Position numbers and translations under genes: made by a program. Positions 43,128 through 55,375 of a stretch of 64,000 bases of DNA are shown here, in pieces (the stretch's first letter is position 1; every line of letters starts with the position of its first letter). Below the pieces are notes generated by a model, which saw only the letters and a list, made by a program, of their open reading frames with translations, was not told the origin of the DNA and ran no database searches. The DNA is from Calamus simplicifolius (Eukaryota > Streptophyta > Magnoliopsida > Arecales > Arecaceae): the NCBI GenBank assembly GCA_900491605.1, contig UESW01005009.1:183602-247601 (forward strand), in the 5' to 3' direction.

Positions 43128-44225
43128 TGATGGGGCCATTGAGCCCCATGGGCAACGGTAGTCCCACCAGGGTCAAACTAGTGGCCTCTGGAGTCGATCT
43201 CGGCCTTAACCAGTCGGCCCTCAACCCTCGGCAAGACAGCCCCTCGGCCTCGGGAATACACCCCTTCGACCTCTTTCCCTCGGCCTCAGCCACGCGGCTC
43301 CCTCGGCCTCGGCATGAAAGTGCTCAGCCATGAACAATGCTTGGCCTCGGCCATGAATAGTGCTCAGCCTCGGCATGAATAGTGCTAGGCCTATATCCTC
43401 GGCCTCAGCCACTCGGCCCCCTCGGCCTCGGCATGAACAGTGCTTGGCCATGAACAGTCCTCGGCCCCCTCGGCTCGGCCTCGGCCATGAACAGTGCTCG
43501 ACCTCGGCATGAACAGCTCCATGCAAATGAACAGTGCCATGCAAGTGCTTTATAATCAATGCTCTACGAGGAATAGAGCCGGCTTCAACTCCAAACTTCA
43601 TCTTCTGCCTCAACGGCTACACCTTGGGGCCCACATGCCTGACTTTATCATCCATCACTGTCCGCACAAGGCAAGGAAGTATGACATGGGGGACACATCT
43701 GGCAAGCGTCATAACGGTCGGTCACGCCCTGCAGTAGCCTGGAATAGCTATCCAAACCAAGCAGTACCTGCTAACTATGCAGCCACCCATATTTGATGGG
43801 ACATAGCCTGCACCTCTGACATGCCCACTAAGAAGCAAGCCCTACCATTGCTGCCATTGCTGCCACCATCATAAATGCTTTGACAAATGATCATGCCTCA
43901 TGCCTCACAGACTCTAAACATCAATAAAATGGGTAAGAAGGACCCTCGATGAGATAACGGATAACTCACTATACTCCTAAACGCTCATTCTTGCTAATAG
44001 AGAGTACGGCTCTAAGCCTCTCTCCTTCTCTTTTGAGCTTTCTCAAGCTCATGGCTATTGCCCAGAGTATGACTTAAGCATCGGAGGGTCCCCGCTAGAA
44101 TTTTCGATCCTTAGGACTTGTTTGCAGGCTTCTAGATGCAAGCAGCTCGCCGAAGGATCCCGAGCTCACTAGAGGAGGCGATCGAACGCTCATCGACGTT
44201 TGAGGAGGGTGATTTGGTGTCAACA
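43128..44225 (+). repeat. 3' LTR of the LARD (1,098 bp)
   Basis: It matches the 5' LTR but is about 108 bp longer, mainly through additional CTCGGCC / GCATGAACAGTGCT units at 43310-43510. It ends GTGTCAACA, and CTAAT follows. Confidence 0.88.
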
Positions 44226-44844
44226 CTAATTATTGTATTTGGTATGCATGTAATGTTACAGTAATACTGATTACTATGTTTGGTATGGCAAACAGATTAT
44301 CAGTCATATAGCATCAAATTTTTAAAATACCCCTAAATCAGATATATTAAAAATTCATATACTATTATAATTTGGGTTGAGAAAAACTTGCATTTATAAA
44401 TGACAATGTCTAAATTTGATGATCCTCAAATTAAGAAAATAGCACTCCACATATAACAAAATGGAATAGACAAAATTTAAATATGCAGCACATATAATAG
44501 AAATTAGTAACATATAATTTAATAATAAACTGAACATTAATAAGCAATATGAATAATTCAACAATAATTTGAACAATAATATAATATAAATATCTTCTTT
44601 TAAAAATTTAAAATACTTCTAACTATCTCAGCAAAAAGTATTTGTAGTTTGTTAAAACAACAATACGATACAAAAGTTGGTATGTTCAAATCTAAAACTA
44701 CTAATAAAAAGTATCTAGTAGCTAACCAAATGTTTACTGGATAAAATATTATAGATAAATAACCAAACAACCACAACTAGCAACATAGATATCCTAATTA
44801 GGACTCAAACCAAGGACATCCAATACATGATATTTTCTTAACCT
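44226..44844. mobile_element. Probable terminal region of a Harbinger-like element
   Basis: AT-rich, with GTATTTGGTATGCATGTAAT and CAGTAATACTGATTACTATG near the left side. This resembles the left flank of the LARD and, loosely, the arms of the hairpin at 48966-49215. No gene. The element boundary was not found. Confidence 0.35.
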
Positions 44845-45810
44845 CTAAGGTAGTGAAAAGAAGTAAGTCAGACTTGCACTATCATGAGTAATTATCAATC
44901 CAACTTTAACCATCAATGACTCATGCAACCCCAAATCTTCGATCTTAGCTATTGCCTCATAAACCTTTTTCTTCATTTCTTGATCATTTGTGAGAAACTG
45001 AAAATAATATGCCAACTTATCAATACCTTTACTTGAACTTTGACACATTACTTCAAGATTTTTTATAATTTTAATCAAAGTGCTTGTAAAAGTACCTTCT
45101 TCCTCATCAAAAGCTTTCATTTTTCTTGATCTTGATGAAGAAGCACTTTGTTGAACATGATCAGTAGGAGTTTGGGGAATGGAGTTGTTACTCTCAAATT
45201 CGATAGGATCTACAAACTGGACCTCCTCTTCACTATTCATTGCTTCTGTAAGGATTTCATTGTTGCATCTGCAAGGTCCTCAGCCCTTTGACATGTTGCA
45301 CAATCTTTTCCAAATATGATTGAGAGTTCTTTTAAATATAAGAATAGCTTGTTCCAAAGACCAGATGCTTGAGGATGACTCTATCATATTGAACCAATAT
45401 AAATTAAACAAACTATGTCTAAAGCATCAAAAAGTAATAAGAATGAAGAATTAATTAATATATTATGCATTTACCTTGATCCAATTGTCCCATGTATCTT
45501 GATCACAAGTAATACATTTTCTTGTATCATCACATCCAAATCCTGATGTATTCAACATATCATAAATAGCACCATATTGTTGTTTCTACAACTTAAACCT
45601 TGATTGGATATGTGGATGAGCCTTGATGCTACAATTAGATATCTTGTTTGCTATCATCTTCTCCAATTGAGATAAGAACCCAACCTTGAAATTGCCACCT
45701 TCTTTCCTCCACATAGGATCATTCTTCAAATCAAGTAGACATCCAATTAATATAGCATCTTCCTTTGCATTCCATTGATGCTTCCTTCCCTGGTTCCTTG
45801 ATCCTTTGAC
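44845..45810 (-). pseudogene. Harbinger ORF1: Myb/SANT-like DNA-binding protein
   Basis: On the minus strand from about 45800, the Myb/SANT-like domain (PF12776 type) reads HQWNAKEDAILIGCLLDLKN, then FKVGFLSQLEKMIANKIS and HIQSRFKL, then QQYGAIYDMLNTSGFGCDDT. There is a stop where Trp is usual after RFKL. After an apparent intron (about 45470-45240) comes an acidic, Ser-rich C-terminal part (44845-45240) with an SSSSRSRK-type stretch. In PIF/Harbinger elements this protein helps the transposase bind DNA and enter the nucleus. The partner gene lies at 46020-47405. Confidence 0.75.
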
Positions 45811-46019
45811 TTAAAAAGAACCATATCTAAAAGATAATTATTTAATACAAAAGATAATAGATATTTATATTGCAAATTTAAATAACAATAATAATAAGTT
45901 GAATAAAATAATAATCCAAAAATAATAGTAATAAGCATCCATATTTCAAATGATAGTAACAAGGTTCATATTAAATTTGCAACAAGGTTCATAATGAAGA
46001 AAGACTCAAATACATAAAA

Positions 46020-47405
46020 TAATAATACATAGCAAAATTTGCAATAGCACTGAGAATTTCTTCAAGCTCTGGATTGGTCCCACATTTCTTGTGCCAAGTC
46101 ATCCCTAAATTGAGTCCAAGCATTTGTACTCATAACATGATCAATCATTTCTTCTTCATTACTATTTTCTTCTGTCAAAAGGACAACAAGCATCTCATCT
46201 TCAATTGGGTCAATTGACATCTCTCTTTAATATGATTATGAAGAAGAGCACAAGCATTAATGATTCTTGCTTGTATTTTTACTAGATAAAATAACTTCTC
46301 TCTAAGAATCGCCCATCTCATTTTAAGAAAACCAAAGCATCTTTCGATGACATTTCTAGCAGATGAGTGCCTATAGTTAAAGTATTCTTGTGATGTTGTT
46401 GATTGAAGATTTTATCTTCAATCATTCAAATGATATTGTTGACCCCTATATGGAGTTAAAAACTCTTCTCCATTTGTATATCTAGCATCACATAAGTAAT
46501 AAAAACCTAACACAAGTAAAAATCTTGTTAGAAAATAAATTTAATATATAAATGAAGATAAATTTTAAATAAACTTGGTCTTGATAACGCATCTCTTAGT
46601 ACTCTACCATATGCAACTGATTCTTTCCATCTAGGTAAAATATAGATAAATTACATATCTTGACTACAAACTCCTAGAACATTCATAGCTATTTCACCTT
46701 TCCTTGTTCTATACTTAGGCTTGTCAATGTCAATAATTGTGCATCTAATGTATGTTCCATCTAATGCACCTAGATAATTCTATAATAAAAAAAATATTAT
46801 TATATTAATATAAAGTGCTTCTTAAATAATTTAAAATTAACATAACATTTATCCATCTGATTAGAAAATATACCTTAAAACATTTCTATATGTAGTCATT
46901 GAGTTATCATGAACATGCTCTGGTTTCTTGAGCAATATTTTATGACAAAGAAGAATGAACTTCAACACAGTTGTAAACTGCCTACTAACTATCTCACCAC
47001 TCCTTGCAAACTATCTTTTAATGACTCTATTCTTAGCATGGTGAGCACATATATAAAAATATAGCAACCATCTCCTCAACACACATATTTTGGTACTCAA
47101 TAATCTTTCAATAGTTTGTAACATATCACATAATGCATGAAAACTTTTCCTATCCATGTGCGTATTTTCTATACATGCTAGCTCCGAATCAAATACATAT
47201 GTAAACTAATTTTTCTAATCTTGTGTCTATCCTACTCACCAAGATCATTCCTTTTTCTCTTGTTACTTCTTCTAATCAATAAAGTGACAGTATGTATGCA
47301 ATATTCTAGTTAACGCAATAATGGCCCTATGAAGATTGATGTACATTGTAATGATAGATGCTAATTTTGGAAGCAACTCTTCTAGTAGCTGATCCATCTA
47401 AATGA
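46020..47405 (-). pseudogene. PIF/Harbinger DDE transposase
   Basis: Minus-strand frames give MDRKSFHALCDMLQTI and ILLKKPEHVHDNSMTTYRNV. After an intron-like break comes YLGALDGTYIRC with the first catalytic Asp. Next are a degraded segment, FIYILPRWKESVAYGRVL, YYLCDARYTNGEEFLTPYRG and NYRHSSARNVIERCFGFLKM with the catalytic Glu. It then runs on to INACALLHNHIKREM. The order is that of DDE_Tnp_4. In the second Asp region, Tyr stands where Asp is expected (SVAYGRVL), and there are stops such as the one after NRVIKR. Inactive relic. Confidence 0.8.
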
Positions 47406-47765
47406 CAATATCATCACAAGAAAAAAAAACATATTTTTCAGTAATATATTTCAGCAAATTTTAGTAAATATTTTAATAGATTATATGTTAAACTAATATA
47501 AAATTAAAAATTAATAAAGAAAGACTTGTTAATGACAATATTTGAAAGACTTTTAATAACTTGATAAAGTTGGATATCCCTTTACGATTTAAGGGATAGT
47601 GTCTCCAATAGTGATGGTCATCTTGTATCCAATATATTTATAAACAATTTTTGGTTATCTTCTTTACCTTTTTTGAATTTGCTGTCTATGAATCAACTTT
47701 AAGTATCTTTCCCTTCCTTGAACTTATTAGATTGATTGCTGACAGAGACTTATCACATGTTCTAG
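47406..47765. other. Non-coding stretch
   Basis: AT-rich, with nothing firmly recognised. The last part, ending TTCTAG at 47765, could be intron before the heparanase-like exon. Confidence 0.4.
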
Positions 47766-48075
47766 GTACTTAGATCAACTTAGAATGGCATCAAAGTACA
47801 ATACAAAAGTTTATTGTAGACAGACTCTGATTGGTGGCAACTATGGTCTTCTTGACACAAAAACATTCATACCAAATCCTAATTACTACTGGCAAGGCAC
47901 ATTAAAGCATACAAGGAAATAATAATTTTTTATAGTTAAAGGAACCTGACTTCTACTTCTGTTGATTATTGTTATCAGTGCATTACTGTGGCACCGGCTT
48001 ATGAAAAGAGTTCTTTCTGTTGATATTGATGGATCTCCATTCTTACGTGTTTATGCCCATTATGCAAAACGAGAA
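47766..48075 (+). pseudogene. Heparanase-like (GH79) gene fragment, two exons
   Basis: The first exon, from 47767 (after AG at 47764-47765), reads YLDQLRMASKYNTKVYCRQT and continues GGNYGLLDTKTFIPNPNYY to about 47890. The second, from 47978 (after CAG), reads ALLWHRLMKRVLSVD and FLRVYAHYAKRE to 48075. This is the conserved C-terminal half of plant heparanase-like proteins (family GH79), in which the intron separates NPDYYS from ALLWHRLM. The donor here is TACTACTGGCAAGG, a changed site. No upstream catalytic exons are visible. It is a fragment, perhaps captured by or stranded beside the Harbinger element. Confidence 0.7.
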
Positions 48076-48129
48076 GTATGAATTTTTTTTTTAATAAGAG
48101 ATTTACTTTACAAGTTTCTCCTTATATAG

Positions 48130-48245
48130 AGTAAGACTGATATAGTTGCTGATCATATAGCTAATTGAGCTCGTGACAGGGGTGTAAGTTTTTCTTGGGA
48201 TCCACCTTTCCTCCAGATATTTGAGAGAAAACTTTGTTCAATATG
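48130..48245 (+). pseudogene. Possible LINE RNase H tail
   Basis: The frame reads KTDIVADHIAN, a stop, ARDRGVSFSWDPPFLQIFE and then a stop. The A-D-x-I-A-N-x-A-R-D pattern resembles the last helix of plant LINE RNase H. It is short and unsupported by other domains. Confidence 0.3.
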
Positions 48246-48862
48246 AGAGCATAAAATATCAGCCTTTACTTTGATCTATTTATCGGGGAAAAAAAAAGAA
48301 AGGAAAGGAAAAGATAAAAAAAATCAGCGCAAGATGATGTTGTCTGACATCATATTACCAAATTCCCATGAATCAACTAGATATTCCTTTGATATTGTGT
48401 ACTTTATGAATAATTGTAACATTACAATTTGTGGTATAGCTATATGTGAATTATGAAAATTAGCTTTCTGTTATTTATCAGATAAAAATGAGCACTCCCT
48501 GTTATTTATCCTCTTTAAGATCAGATAAACAAGAGCACTTTTTGGCTTCTTGGTTGGAAAAGGATAATTTTGAAACATTGTTAGATACAAACAACCGTTT
48601 AATGTATAAACTTGGAACAAAATTGAATAAAAGGATTATAATTTTGCAAAGGTTATCTTCAAAATCGATCGGATTAGATCTGAGCATTGCTTCCACCTTT
48701 CCCTTTCCTCTTTCTTGTGGCTTCTCCTCTTTCTTCTCTTTCCCTATCTTATCTCATTTGAAAGGAAAGCTGAGAGGATAGGGATAATTTTATCAAAAAA
48801 AAAAAGATTTATCAGATTCAATATGTCCGGTAATCTAGATAGCCACCTCCTCTTAAGGTAAT
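48246..48862. other. Non-coding stretch
   Basis: An open frame at 48488-48781 has no recognisable motif. The rest is AT-rich, with A-runs near 48790. Confidence 0.4.
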
Positions 48863-49316
48863 CTATATTAAAATTTTCTTGTAGTGATAGAAGAGAGGAA
48901 AAGAAAAAGGAGAAAGATGGGAAGCTTTGGAGGAAAAAAAAAAAGGATTCTTTTGAATTCTCTTAGGTTGCATTTGGTAGCTGGTAATCTATTTAGATTA
49001 TTGATAATTTAAACTGGACCCTATATTTGGTACATATTCTTTGGGGGTAATCTATCTTGTAGTGATAATCTAGATTACCTCATGAATAGATTACCTCATG
49101 AGAGGTAATCCAGATTATCACTACAGATAGATTACCCCTAAAGAATATGTACCAAACATAGGGTCCAATTTAAATTACCAATAATCTAAATAGAATACCA
49201 GCTATCAAACGCAACCTAAGAGAATCAAAAAGAATCCTTTTTTTTCCTCCAAAGCTTCCCGTCTTTCTCCTTTTTCTTTTCCTCTCTTCTATCACTACAA
49301 GAAAAATTAAATATAG
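48863..49316. repeat. Long foldback (inverted repeat of about 215-bp arms)
   Basis: The left arm from CTATATTAAAATTTTCTTGT at 48863 is complementary almost base for base to the right arm ending ACAAGAAAAATTAAATATAG at 49316, around a short centre near 49085. Within it, a core (48966-49215) begins GGTTGCATTTGGTAGCTGGT and resembles a palindromic MITE. The outer arms contain GAAGAGAGGAAAAGAAAAAG and the first about 24 bp of the CACTA element in inverted form. Confidence 0.85.
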
Positions 49317-50100
49317 CGACGCCCAAATGCATCACTAATGCATCGCTAAACAAGCTATAGTGACGTATTAGTGACGCAATCAAGGCGTCGCTAAAATGGT
49401 CGTCGCAATTTTAATTTGTCGCAATTGCGTCGCTTAACAGCGACTCTCTGAGACGCCCTAAATACGTCGCAATATATTGCGACGCCCATAAATGCGTCGC
49501 AATATTGCGACGCAGCCTAAATGCATCGCAACTTTAAAAATAAAATTTTTAAAAATATTGCAAAAAAAATCTCGTCGCAATTGCGTCGCTAATTAATTAA
49601 TTTATTTTTAAAAAAATTTAATAAAATAATTTTTAATTTTTTTAAATTAATTGCAATGAAAAATAGCATCGCTAATTAATTAATTTATTTTTAAAAAATA
49701 AAATAAATAATTTTTAATTTTTAAAAATAATTACGATGCCCCTAAATGCGTCGCTACTTTAAAAATAATTTTTTAAAAATATTTGCGATAAAATCTTGTC
49801 GCAATTGCGTCGCTAATTAATTTATTTTTTTTAAAAAAATTAAAATAACATAATTTTTAATTTTTTTAAATTAATTGCGATGAAAAATAGTGTCGCTAAT
49901 TAATTAATTTATTTTTTAAAAAAATAAAGTAAATTAATTTTTAATTTTTAAAGTAAATTAATTTATTTATTTTAAAAATAAAATAATATAAATAAACTTG
50001 CTAATACAATGTAATTGCTAATACAATTGACCAAAACAATTATTACAAAATTTTCAAAAATAGATAAAAATTTATTTTATTAATTATTTAAAATTTTCAT
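49293..50100. repeat. Left subterminal repeats of the CACTA
   Basis: Many copies of GCGTCGCAA, GCGTCGCT and degraded forms, both orientations, in AT-rich spacer with TTAATTAATTTATTTTTAAA-like filler. Homologous to 36830-37420. Confidence 0.85.
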
Positions 50101-50169
50101 ATACAAAATAGAAAAAAAAAAAAAATACATCAAGTAGTGAAAAAAAATACATCATGATCTGCAGGAGGC

Positions 50170-51569
50170 TGGAATGAACCCTGCGACAGGAAACGAACTA
50201 AATCCTGCATCTGACGCATCTGGTCTCTCATCTCTGCAAGCTCCTCCCGAACCTCCTGACGAACTTCTCCTTGATAGATCTCCGGATGTCGTCTATCTGC
50301 TCGGAAGGAATATCGCCAGAACCATGCGAACTGGAGCCCTGATGGGAAAAATATCTGGAAGCTCTGGTGCCCAAACCATAGACCCTACGGTCTCGCGGCT
50401 GGGCACCAACAGCCTCCAAAAACACACGTCGACTCCTCTGGTGAGAGTTCGACGGGCGGCCCCCCATCAGTGGAGTCGACCTGCGAAGCCTGAGACTGAA
50501 GCTCCTCGACTCGTGCCTTTGAGTTATAAAATCAATGATAAATGAATCAATATATAAAGCTGAATAAAATATTAAAAATTAAATAAATAAAATATAAATC
50601 TAATTTCTTACCCCAACCTTCGTGATCGTGTATCGACCCAGGAACCGTCCTTCCTGGTGTGTGTCGCCCTGAATAGACGAAACTCACCAGGATCTCTGCC
50701 CTCCTGCTCGGACTACAAAAGCAGAAGAAAGAATATAAATGCAAGTATTTGTAAATGACTAAATTAGTATTTAAATTGTTTATGTTTTCTTACCATACGG
50801 CGCCTGTGCTCCTGAATAGAAATGGAACCCACAGTGTGACAGGAGAGGCCCATGCCACGACCGCCCTTCTCAGATCGGCGGTTCGTGCTGGCTGATGCGG
50901 ACCTCCTCATCCATGCCTCGGACTGCCACGCCTGCTGCCAGCTGGCCCAAATACCCTCCGGCACATGCCCTGGACGGTCACCCGAACTCCTCCAACGATA
51001 AAGCATGTCGGAGTATCGGCGTGCCGCAAGAGCATTCCATGCTGCCCTAATGGCATCATGGATGGTAGGGTCCCACGTAAACTTTTTCTGCATTGAAATA
51101 AATAGTTAGTTTCAGAATATATTAAGATTAGAAAATTTTATATCAGTTATAAAATGTATTTAAAAAGTTTACCTGAAACTCTGAAAAATAAAACTCCCTC
51201 GTGGCCGCAGATACATGGTGCCAATCGTAGCCACTGGGATCAGCACGGCTCTGAAATATAGAGCTGATCCGGCTCGATACAGTATGCTGCTCAATAAAGC
51301 TGTTAAAAAATTAATTAAAATAAGTAATTAACTTAAAAACATAAACATATAGTTACAATTAGTATATACTTACAGCCCATCGGCATCCAATCGAAGTACG
51401 GTGCGACCGACCAAAGAAGAACTCTCAGAGGTCTGTGCCGATCGGGTAGAGGAAAATACAGGATGAGCATCGATGCCTGGAGAGGCGAAGTCCATGCATC
51501 AGGGCTGGTAGTGGGATGTGACGCAGCAGGGCTATGTCCATCAGGGGTAGATCTACCTCGGTCCGTCAT
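50170..51569 (-). CDS. CACTA second gene, PF03004-type plant transposase (Ptta/En/Spm) protein
   Basis: Likely exons on the minus strand: 51569-51380 (MTDRGRSTPDGHSPA to YFDWMPMG), about 51300-51175 (SRISSIFQSRADPSGYDWHH, REFYFSEFQ), 51093-50790 (KKFTWDPTIHDAIRAAWN, then YRWRSSGDRPGHVPEGIWAS), about 50715-50610 (GEFRLFRATHTRKDGSW) and about 50520-50170. The pattern 'Y-x-W followed by REFYFSEFQKKFTWDP' and 'FRATHTRKDGSWV' is that of PF03004. These proteins accompany tnp2 in plant CACTA elements and may be the DNA-binding partner. The exons look mostly intact, but the joins are inferred. Confidence 0.65.
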
Positions 51570-51675
51570 ACTGTAAATACTAAAGATTAATGCAATGCAA
51601 TATAATTACGAATAATTAATAAACATACAAAATTTAACACTTATAAAAAAATCAAAATTGAATGAACCTATATCT

Positions 51676-54600
51676 TTAATCAGTGTCATTTGTTTCGTGA
51701 AATGTTGGTTCAACATCCGATGCCGTATCGGACTGTGATTCAGTTTCATTATCATCGGAAGGAAACCGAACATTTGCATCCTCAATTTCTTGGACATCAC
51801 CATTTGGATCTCTAAGTGATGTTTCAGGAGCCCTTGTGTCATCCTCAATTGCATGCATTTCCATCTCATCCTCTTGAAATGCAGGGCACTCAGTTGATTG
51901 ACTTGATGAACTCTCATCTAATATGATTGTTGAACGTGGAACGATTTTAGAAACAGCCCACCAATCTCGCTTGTCGTTGCGCAAACTTGGATATCCGCAG
52001 TAAAACACTTGCTGAGCTTGGGATGCAAGAATGAATGGTTCATATTTCTGCAATCTTCGTCGATGGTTTACTTCAACTAGATTGTAGTCGTTATGAACCC
52101 TTTTACCGATAGGAATTGTCGGATCAAACCAATCACAACGAAACAATACAGTTCGTTTCATAGGCCAACCGGGATATTCAACTTCGACCACCTCTACTAA
52201 CTTTCCGTAATAATCCTGCATATTTGCTCCAGCACTTTCTCCTTTAACACATACGCCCCAATTCTGTATCCCTCTTGAAGATGCTAGTCGTTCAATTTGA
52301 AATTTGTATCCATTAACAAAATAGCCAGTATAGGTAGTTACGGTCTTCAATGGCCACTGCGCTAGACATTTAATGAAAATATTGTCGGTTGTGAACCATG
52401 GACCGTTTACCTATAAATTAATAAGCTATTCACAATCAATTCAAAAAATAAAAGCCATTATAATTGATTGAGTGATAGTACTCACAAATTCATAAAACCA
52501 ATAAGCGAACTCCGTTTCTAACTTCTGCCCAATGGCAATTTGACTGATGCTGGGATCCATCTGTCGTTGTCTATCACAATACATCCTTAAGGGATTATAA
52601 CAATTAAAACTTCTGTTAGCAATTAAATAGTATGGTATTTTACAATTTAAAGTAGAAGTTCTAATTAAGCAATTAATGAAGTGTACATATACTTACTCAA
52701 TGTATGGTCGACTTCTCTACAGTTCATTAGGATGTAATAATGTGCTGCATTATACTCCACATCGCTTAATTGTCTTGACTTCTGCCTCCCAAATGAACGG
52801 CCGATACTTTTAAATATTGATATTCTACCATCAGTAGGTTCTCCTTCGTCCACACATATGTCATCGTTACGACCAAGATTGCGGGTCCTCGTATGAACGT
52901 GACCCTCAAAGTAATGCGAGGCAAAAGCTGAAACTTCTTCAACCAAGTGTGCATTGCATATAGAACCTTCAACCCTTGCCTTATTCGCACATTATTTTTT
53001 AACTTCTTAAGATACCTATATGTAAAGTTGAAAATATAAATAAACCAACTTCCTCGCATAAATAAAATAATATTTGAAATGTCAACATGTATTACTGATT
53101 ATGTTTACCTCTCGAAAGGATACATCCAGCGATACTGCACGGGACCAGCTATACGTGCTTCGTATGGCAAGTGAACCGGTAAATGCTCCATTGAGTCAAA
53201 AAAACTTGGGAAATATTCGCTCCAGCTTGCATAAAATAATTGGAATTTCCTCCTCAAGCCTTTCCATGGATGCAGAAGTAATGACTGCGGCAGATAACTC
53301 CTTGAAGAACAAGCTGAGCTCTGTCAATGCCTTCCACACATTGCGGAAGCAACTCACGAAAAGCTATGGGCAATAACCGTTGCATGAAAACATGACAGTC
53401 ATGACTCTTCATGCCAAACAACTTGAGCTTATGCATGTCCACACACCTACCGATATTTGAAGCATAACCATCTAGGAAATTTTAATCCTCTAATCCAGTT
53501 ACATAAAACTTCTCGTGAATTTTTGTCAAGAGTGTAACAGGCTTTAGGATAGGTCCCATCAGCATTCCTTCTCAAATCACCTCTTCTGCAATACTGATTA
53601 AGTTCTTCTCTCGACTTTGCAGTGTCTTTGTTTTTCCCGGGATGTTTAGTACCGTGTTAAATATGTTATCAAAGAAATTTTTCTCAATATGCATAACATC
53701 CAAGTTGTGCCGGATGAGATTTGTGCTCCAATACGGCAAATCCCAAAAATGCTCCGCTTCTTCCAGTTATGTTCTTTACATATACGGCCATTTATTCTAT
53801 CTGCATCTGGTTCCCAAGCATACCTCAACCCCAAATGCTATAGTATCAAATATATCTGTGCCAGACCTAACCGGTTCGGCAAATTTTGTGACTGCTTTGT
53901 TCTTCCGGAAGGCGATCAAGTTCCGCCTATAAGGATGATTCGAAGGCAAGAACTTTCTATGATTATCAAACCATGACTGCTTACCACTCTTCTGCAATGT
54001 AAATGCATCTGAATCATACATGCAATGAGGGCATGCCAGACGCCCAGAAGTGCTCCAACCAGACAACATTGCATATGCCGGAAAGTCACTGATTGTCCAC
54101 ATCAAAGCAGCTCTCATGATGAAATTTTGTTTCATAGAAATGTCGTAGGCTATGACTCCTGTTTCCCACAACATTTTCAATTCGGCTACCAAGCGGTTGT
54201 AGAAGACATCAATCTTTTCTTTGGATTTGATGGTCCTGGAACCAAAACTGTCAAAACATTGCAGTATCTTTCATGCACTTCCACGGTGGAAGATTATATA
54301 CAGTCAGTATCACAGGCCAACATGAATATTGTTGCCCCGCTTGACCAAATGGTTGGAAGCCATCGGTACAAAGACCTAATCTCACATTCCTTATTTCTTC
54401 TGCGAAATCAGGATGATTTTCATTGAAATGCTTCCAAGCTTTTGAATCTGATGGATGTCGCATTTCATCTTCTTTAGATTCATGTTCGGCATGCCATCTC
54501 ATATCAGCAGCTGTAGCCTCAGATCTGTATAATCTCTGGAGGCGTGGAGTAAGAGGAAAGTAATGCATCCTCTTGTAAGGCACACTTTTCCTCCTACTTG

Positions 54601-55375
54601 TACTAGCTCCCCCTTCGCCATTTTTGTACCTCGATTGCCCCAAATCTTACACCATCTCAGCTCTGAGTCTTCACCCCAATATATCATACAATTGTTCAAG
54701 CAACAATCGATCTTATTAACTGGGAGCCCAAGGCCACGCAATAACTTCTTCGTTGAGTAAAACTGTCTGCTACAACATTATGATTTGGCAAAACTTCCTT
54801 ATTAACCCAGCTACAATTGAATGCCTTTTCTGATAATCGATGTTCCGCCTTAATATTCAACAACCGAGCAGCCATAGACAATTGGGAATGACTCTCACAA
54901 CCAGGATACAATTCTTGATTTGCAGCACAACATATCATAAAATTGTTGTGCATCTGGATTTGGTTCTTCCATAAATGTATTCTGATTGAATTATTACCCG
55001 ATGCATTCATCACCATTTCTTCGTATGTGTTTAAATTCACAAATGGTTCATCAATGGGATTTGACACTTCTTGGCTAGTGACAGCTGCAAATATTTCCTC
55101 AGTTTCACCATGACAGTTCCAAACATCGTACCCAGGAACAAACCCTTTTTACACAAGTGCACCTTCACAGTTTCAACATCTCTATAGGCTTTATTCTGAC
55201 ACTTGCGTAAGTTGCAGGGGCACCTGATCCTAGGCCCATCCATCCATTCGGGTTGACTACATGCAAATGCTATAAATTCTTCCAATCCATTCAGAAAATC
55301 TGGATTAAGCAACCCATCTTTTAACCTTACATACATCCACGAGCGAGCCCGCTCATTTTTGACCAACTTATACAA
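51676..55375 (-). CDS. CACTA transposase gene, tnp2 family
   Basis: From 55375 on the minus strand, the transposase-associated domain (PF13963: RSWMYVRLKDGLLNPDFLNG, RIRCPCNLRKCQNK) is followed by tnp2 (PF02992). Its landmarks are RWHAEHESKEDEMRHPSDSK, VRLGLCTDGFQPFGQAGQQY (54251-54643), MLWETGVIAYDI and YAMLSGWSTSGRLACPHC (53797-54192). Next come DUF4218 (KLFGMKSHDCHVFMQRLLPI near 53440, then HLPVHLPYEA-like text), a piece at 52665-52946, and DUF4216 (WGVCVKGESAGANMQDYYGK to WWAVSKIVPR, 51676-52350). Introns and probably some frameshifts separate the pieces (for example near 54640 and 53480). This is the cut-and-paste enzyme of the element. Integrity is uncertain; some breaks may be real lesions. 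Confidence 0.75.

Larger units (their letters stand above)
33645..44225 (+). mobile_element. Non-autonomous LTR retrotransposon (LARD type) hosting a hAT element
   Basis: It has LTRs at 33645-34634 and 43128-44225, PBS 34638-34655, polypurine tract 43111-43127 and exact TSD CTAAT. Without the hAT insertion (35042-40867) the element is about 4.75 kb, and its internal part, about 2.7 kb, shows no gag-pol domain. Tandem arrays fill 41555-42620. The PBS and polypurine tract closely resemble those of the Tat-like Gypsy at 17724-27141, so a relative of that family probably supplied its proteins (inference). Confidence 0.85.
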
